In this document: positions 61,235 to 64,000 of the stretch, piece after piece | How the letters are laid out: each line of letters starts with the position of its first letter | Position numbering within the stretch: the first letter of the stretch is position 1 | Origin: Hyphomicrobium sp. D-2 | Lineage (GTDB): Bacteria > Pseudomonadota > Alphaproteobacteria > Rhizobiales > Hyphomicrobiaceae | DNA: 64,000 nucleotides | Direction: 5' to 3' | Assembly: GCF_029872155.1 (NCBI RefSeq) | Contig: NZ_JARXLA010000008.1 | Location: 498,501 to 562,500, forward strand | Notes under the pieces: generated by a model | Told to the model about the DNA's origin: nothing | Databases searched by the model: none | The model's input: only the letters and a program-made list of their open reading frames with translations | Position numbers and translations under genes: made by a program

Positions 61235-64000
61235 ATGTGGATCGTAAAATACGCGCTGAGCCATCGCCACAGCATCGGCGTTCTGGCGCTGCTATTGCTG
61301 TTGCTCGGTGGCCTGGGCGGACGCGGCATGTCGACCGACATCCTGCCCGCAGTGAACATTCCGGCCATCAATCTGATCTGGACCTATCAGGGGCTTAATC
61401 CGCAGGAGATGGCCAGCAAGCTGACGTCGTTCAGTGAGCTTGCTGTGATGAATAACGTCGACAACATTCGCGAGGTGCGTTCCGAAACCGTGAACGGCGT
61501 TGGCATCGTGCAGGTCACGTTTCAGCCGGGCACTAACGTTACGGATGCGTTCGCGCAGGTAACATCCGTCAGTCAGACCATTCTGCGTCGCATGCCGCCG
61601 GGCACCAATCCGCCGCTGATCGTTCCGTATGTGCCGTCGAGCGTGCCGATCATCCAGCTTGTGCTCGCCTCGGACACGCTCACCGATGGCGCCCTTTATG
61701 ACTATGCGCGTCTCGCGTTGCGTGCACAGATCCAGTCGATCCCCGGCATCCGTCTGACGCTGCCTTATGGTGGCGCTTCGCGGCAGGTGATGATCGATCT
61801 GAAGCCGGAGGCGCTACAGGCGTACGGCATTTCCGCTGGCGATATTGCGCGCGCAACGGCAACCCAGAACCTGACGCTGCCTTCCGGTTCGCTGCGCGTC
61901 GATGAACGCGACATCACCATCACCACCAATGCAAGTCCGGAGACGGTGGCAAACTTTGCCGATCTTCCGTTGCGTTCGGTGGATGGCCGGGTTGTGCGTG
62001 TTTCAGATGTCGCCAGTGTGCGTGACGGTCAGGCCGTGCAGACCAACATCGCGCGGCTTGATGGCCAGAACGCTGTGATCGTGCAGATCCTGAAGCTGGG
62101 CGACGCATCGACGCTCGACATCGTGCAACAGATTCATGCACGCATGCCGGAGCTGCGCGCTGCGGCGCCCGAAGGTATCACGATTGCGCCGGTGTTCGAT
62201 CAATCGGTGTTCGTCGTCAATGCGATCAACAACGTGATGGTCGAGGCCGTAATCGTTGGCCTGCTGGTTGCGCTGGTGGTGCTTGTGTTTCTTGGTAGCT
62301 GGCGGTCGTCGCTGATCGTGTTGACGTCAATCCCGCTGGCATTGCTTGCCTCTATTGCCGGTCTGGCGCTAACCGGAAACACCTTCAACCTTATGACCCT
62401 GGGCGGCTTGATGTTGGCCATCGGCATTCTGGTCGATAACGCGCTGGTCGAGATCGAAAACATCAACCGCAACCTCGAAATGGGGTTGCCGCTCAATGAA
62501 GCGATCCTCAAGAGCGCCAGCGAAGTTGCTTTCCCGGAGTTCGTTTCGACGCTTTCGATCTGCATCGTGTTTTCGCCGCTGTTTCTGCTCACCGGCACGG
62601 CCGCATTCGTGTTTGTGCCGCTGGCGCTGGCGGTCGTGTTCGCAATGGTCGCGTCGTATGTGTTGTCGCGCACGCTGGTGCCGACGCTGGCTTCGCTGAT
62701 GCTGCATGCCGGGCCGCATCACGCGCCGGGTGGGTTGTTCGGTTTCGTTGCGCGTGGTGTCGACAGGCTGTTGGCCGTTCTTGAGCGCACGATCGCCGCC
62801 ATCGCCGCGCTGCTGTTGCGCTGGAAGTTTATTCCGCTCGCAGGGCTGGTTGTAGCGCTTGGCATTGGCGGTTGGTCGGCCGCAAATCTCGGGCGCGAGT
62901 TCTTTCCTGAAACCGACGCGGGCATGATCCGCATCTATCTGCGCGCGCAAACGGGGCTGCGGCTGGAAGAGACGGCCGTGCGTTTCGCCGCTGTGCAGCG
63001 CGAGATACTGGATATCATTCCGCCGGATGAGGTCGAATTCATCGCCGAGAACATTGGCAGTCCCGAACCTATCAATCTCGGCTGGGTTGAAAGCGGCGTT
63101 ATTGGTTCGTTCGACGGCGAAATGCTGGTGCAGCTCAGTCATGCGCACGCACCCACGGAAATGTACGTGCGCAAGATCCGTCAGATGCTGACGGAGAAAT
63201 TCCCGCAGATGGTGGCGTATTTCCGGCCTGCCGATGCAACCTCGCAAACACTTGCGGGTTCCGCGCAAACGGCGATTGAGGTGCGCCTCATAGGTCGCGA
63301 CCGCGCAGGCAACGCCGAAATAGCGCACGAGCTCATGACGCGCATGTACGATATTCCAGGCGCCGTGGATGTCGCTCAGCGGCAGGTGACAGACCTGCCG
63401 TCGTATTACCTGGAAATCGATCGCGTACGTGCGCTGCAGATTGGTGTGACGCCGCAGGACGCCGCCACTGCATTGCTGGCGGCGCTCGGGGCATCGGGAA
63501 CGGTGTCGCCCAGCTTCTGGTCGGATCCGGAGCAGGGCGCGGCCTACACGGTGCAGGTTGTGGCGCCGCCAACCAATCTCACCTCGCTTGAGCAGTTGCT
63601 GAATACGCCTGTGCGTCCGTCGGCCGGCGGTGACCCCGTTGCGTTGCGCACGTTTGCCTCGCTGCAGATGCGCGAAATTCCTGCCAACATCGATCGCACG
63701 ACGCTGCAGCCCACCATCACCATTCTGGCAAATGTGGAAGGGCGCGATCTCGGTGGTGTTTACGGAGATGTTGCCGCTCTGGTCGATGAGGCGCGTGCGC
63801 GCCTGAAGCCGGGCAACCGCATCGTCATCGCCGGACAAGCGCAATCCATGCAGCAGGCCTATGCGGAAATGCTGGGCGGTCTGCTGATGGCGTCCATCTT
63901 CGTTTATCTGGTGATGGTGGTGAACTTCCAGTCGTGGATCATGCCGGCCATCGCCATGGGCGGCTTGCCAGTGGCGATATCGGGCGCATTGTTCGCGTTG
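61235..64000 (+). CDS. RND efflux transporter permease (partial, C-terminus outside window)
   Basis: The first 922 residues of an inner-membrane proton-driven pump of the AcrB/CzcA superfamily. It begins WIVKYALSHRHSIGVLALL, the first helix, with a large periplasmic porter domain. Helices around FLGSWRSSLIVLTSIPLALL and GGLMLAIGILVDNALVEIEN follow; the latter is the proton-relay helix, with Asp-Asn where AcrB has Asp-Asp. A second porter half begins at REFFPETDAGMIRIYLRAQT. No periplasmic adaptor gene lies upstream in this window. It starts 58 bases after the sensor kinase and may share its regulation. Confidence 0.93.
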   Translation, partial: MWIVKYALSHRHSIGVLALLLLLLGGLGGRGMSTDILPAVNIPAINLIWTYQGLNPQEMASKLTSFSELAVMNNVDNIREVRSETVNGVGIVQVTFQPGTNVTDAFAQVTSVSQTILRRMPPGTNPPLIVPYVPSSVPIIQLVLASDTLTDGALYDYARLALRAQIQSIPGIRLTLPYGGASRQVMIDLKPEALQAYGISAGDIARATATQNLTLPSGSLRVDERDITITTNASPETVANFADLPLRSVDGRVVRVSDVASVRDGQAVQTNIARLDGQNAVIVQILKLGDASTLDIVQQIHARMPELRAAAPEGITIAPVFDQSVFVVNAINNVMVEAVIVGLLVALVVLVFLGSWRSSLIVLTSIPLALLASIAGLALTGNTFNLMTLGGLMLAIGILVDNALVEIENINRNLEMGLPLNEAILKSASEVAFPEFVSTLSICIVFSPLFLLTGTAAFVFVPLALAVVFAMVASYVLSRTLVPTLASLMLHAGPHHAPGGLFGFVARGVDRLLAVLERTIAAIAALLLRWKFIPLAGLVVALGIGGWSAANLGREFFPETDAGMIRIYLRAQTGLRLEETAVRFAAVQREILDIIPPDEVEFIAENIGSPEPINLGWVESGVIGSFDGEMLVQLSHAHAPTEMYVRKIRQMLTEKFPQMVAYFRPADATSQTLAGSAQTAIEVRLIGRDRAGNAEIAHELMTRMYDIPGAVDVAQRQVTDLPSYYLEIDRVRALQIGVTPQDAATALLAALGASGTVSPSFWSDPEQGAAYTVQVVAPPTNLTSLEQLLNTPVRPSAGGDPVALRTFASLQMREIPANIDRTTLQPTITILANVEGRDLGGVYGDVAALVDEARARLKPGNRIVIAGQAQSMQQAYAEMLGGLLMASIFVYLVMVVNFQSWIMPAIAMGGLPVAISGALFAL

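Noticed and set aside
62369-63844. 491-codon open frame opposite the RND permease
   Set aside because: Antisense shadow of a conserved gene with Arg/His-rich translation and no domain.

Overview
This window is about 64 kb of GC-rich chromosomal DNA from an alphaproteobacterium, most likely of the order Hyphomicrobiales (Rhizobiales); a Hyphomicrobiaceae-type organism is my best guess. The order-level call rests on gene families and on gene order: ppiC-like/secA/argJ, LppC/rsmI/yraN/gshB, and xerD/aroK/aroB/corC/bolA/J-protein/cobS/cobT/rpmB/DUF3108/SUV3-type helicase/S4/fdxA/carD. The genus is not established. Most of the window is ordinary, dense core genome. I see no prophage, CRISPR array, insertion sequence or defence island.

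Layout. 1-6 kb: a partial FMN reductase, then the heat-shock chaperone set dnaJ, dnaK, grpE and hrcA, all on the minus strand. 5.8-10.2 kb: rph, a VOC protein, rdgB, hemW, a YqaA-type membrane protein and dsbB on the plus strand. 10.2-11.2 kb: an unusual gene-poor stretch with a DnaA-box-like inverted pair, a seven-copy TGAGT microsatellite, T-over-A skew, crowded GCGT words and a 13-bp hairpin. 11.2-20 kb: a small orphan gene, an HNH nuclease, an AlkA-type glycosylase, gluQ, an LppC-like lipoprotein, rsmI, yraN, gshB and a D,D-carboxypeptidase. 20-30 kb: a small secreted protein, tpm, argJ, a parvulin isomerase divergent from secA, a second VOC protein, a saccharopine-dehydrogenase-like protein and YqhA. 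30-38 kb: three tandem YafK/DpaA-like peptidoglycan enzymes, accA, xerD, a large secreted protein of unknown function and a 48-residue membrane protein. 38-47 kb: aroK, aroB, corC, a His-rich secreted peptide, bolA, a J-domain protein, cobS, cobT and a phytase-like esterase. 47-55 kb: rpmB, DUF3108, the helicase, an S4 RNA-binding protein, fdxA and a CarD regulator with a histone-H1-like tail. 55-64 kb: a nuclease-like protein, an RTX-type protein, tRNA-Arg(CCT), a response regulator, an L,D-transpeptidase, a sensor kinase and an RND pump that runs off the end.

Functional themes. Proteostasis and export are represented by DnaK/DnaJ/GrpE/HrcA, SecA, parvulin and DsbB. Cell-wall remodelling is strongly represented: three YafK-like enzymes, one canonical L,D-transpeptidase beside a two-component system, one D,D-carboxypeptidase and an LppC-like lipoprotein. 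cobS and cobT imply aerobic cobalamin synthesis.

Two conserved genes are interrupted by small indels as given: dnaK has two compensating single-base changes, and the helicase has a cluster near 49.35 kb plus one near 50.81 kb. The coding signal continues in the shifted frames, so uncorrected assembly errors are the simplest explanation. The items most worth a second look are the CarD tail, the tandem YafK-like paralogues, the 10.2-11.2 kb repeat-rich region and the AT-rich repeat patch at 14.1 kb.
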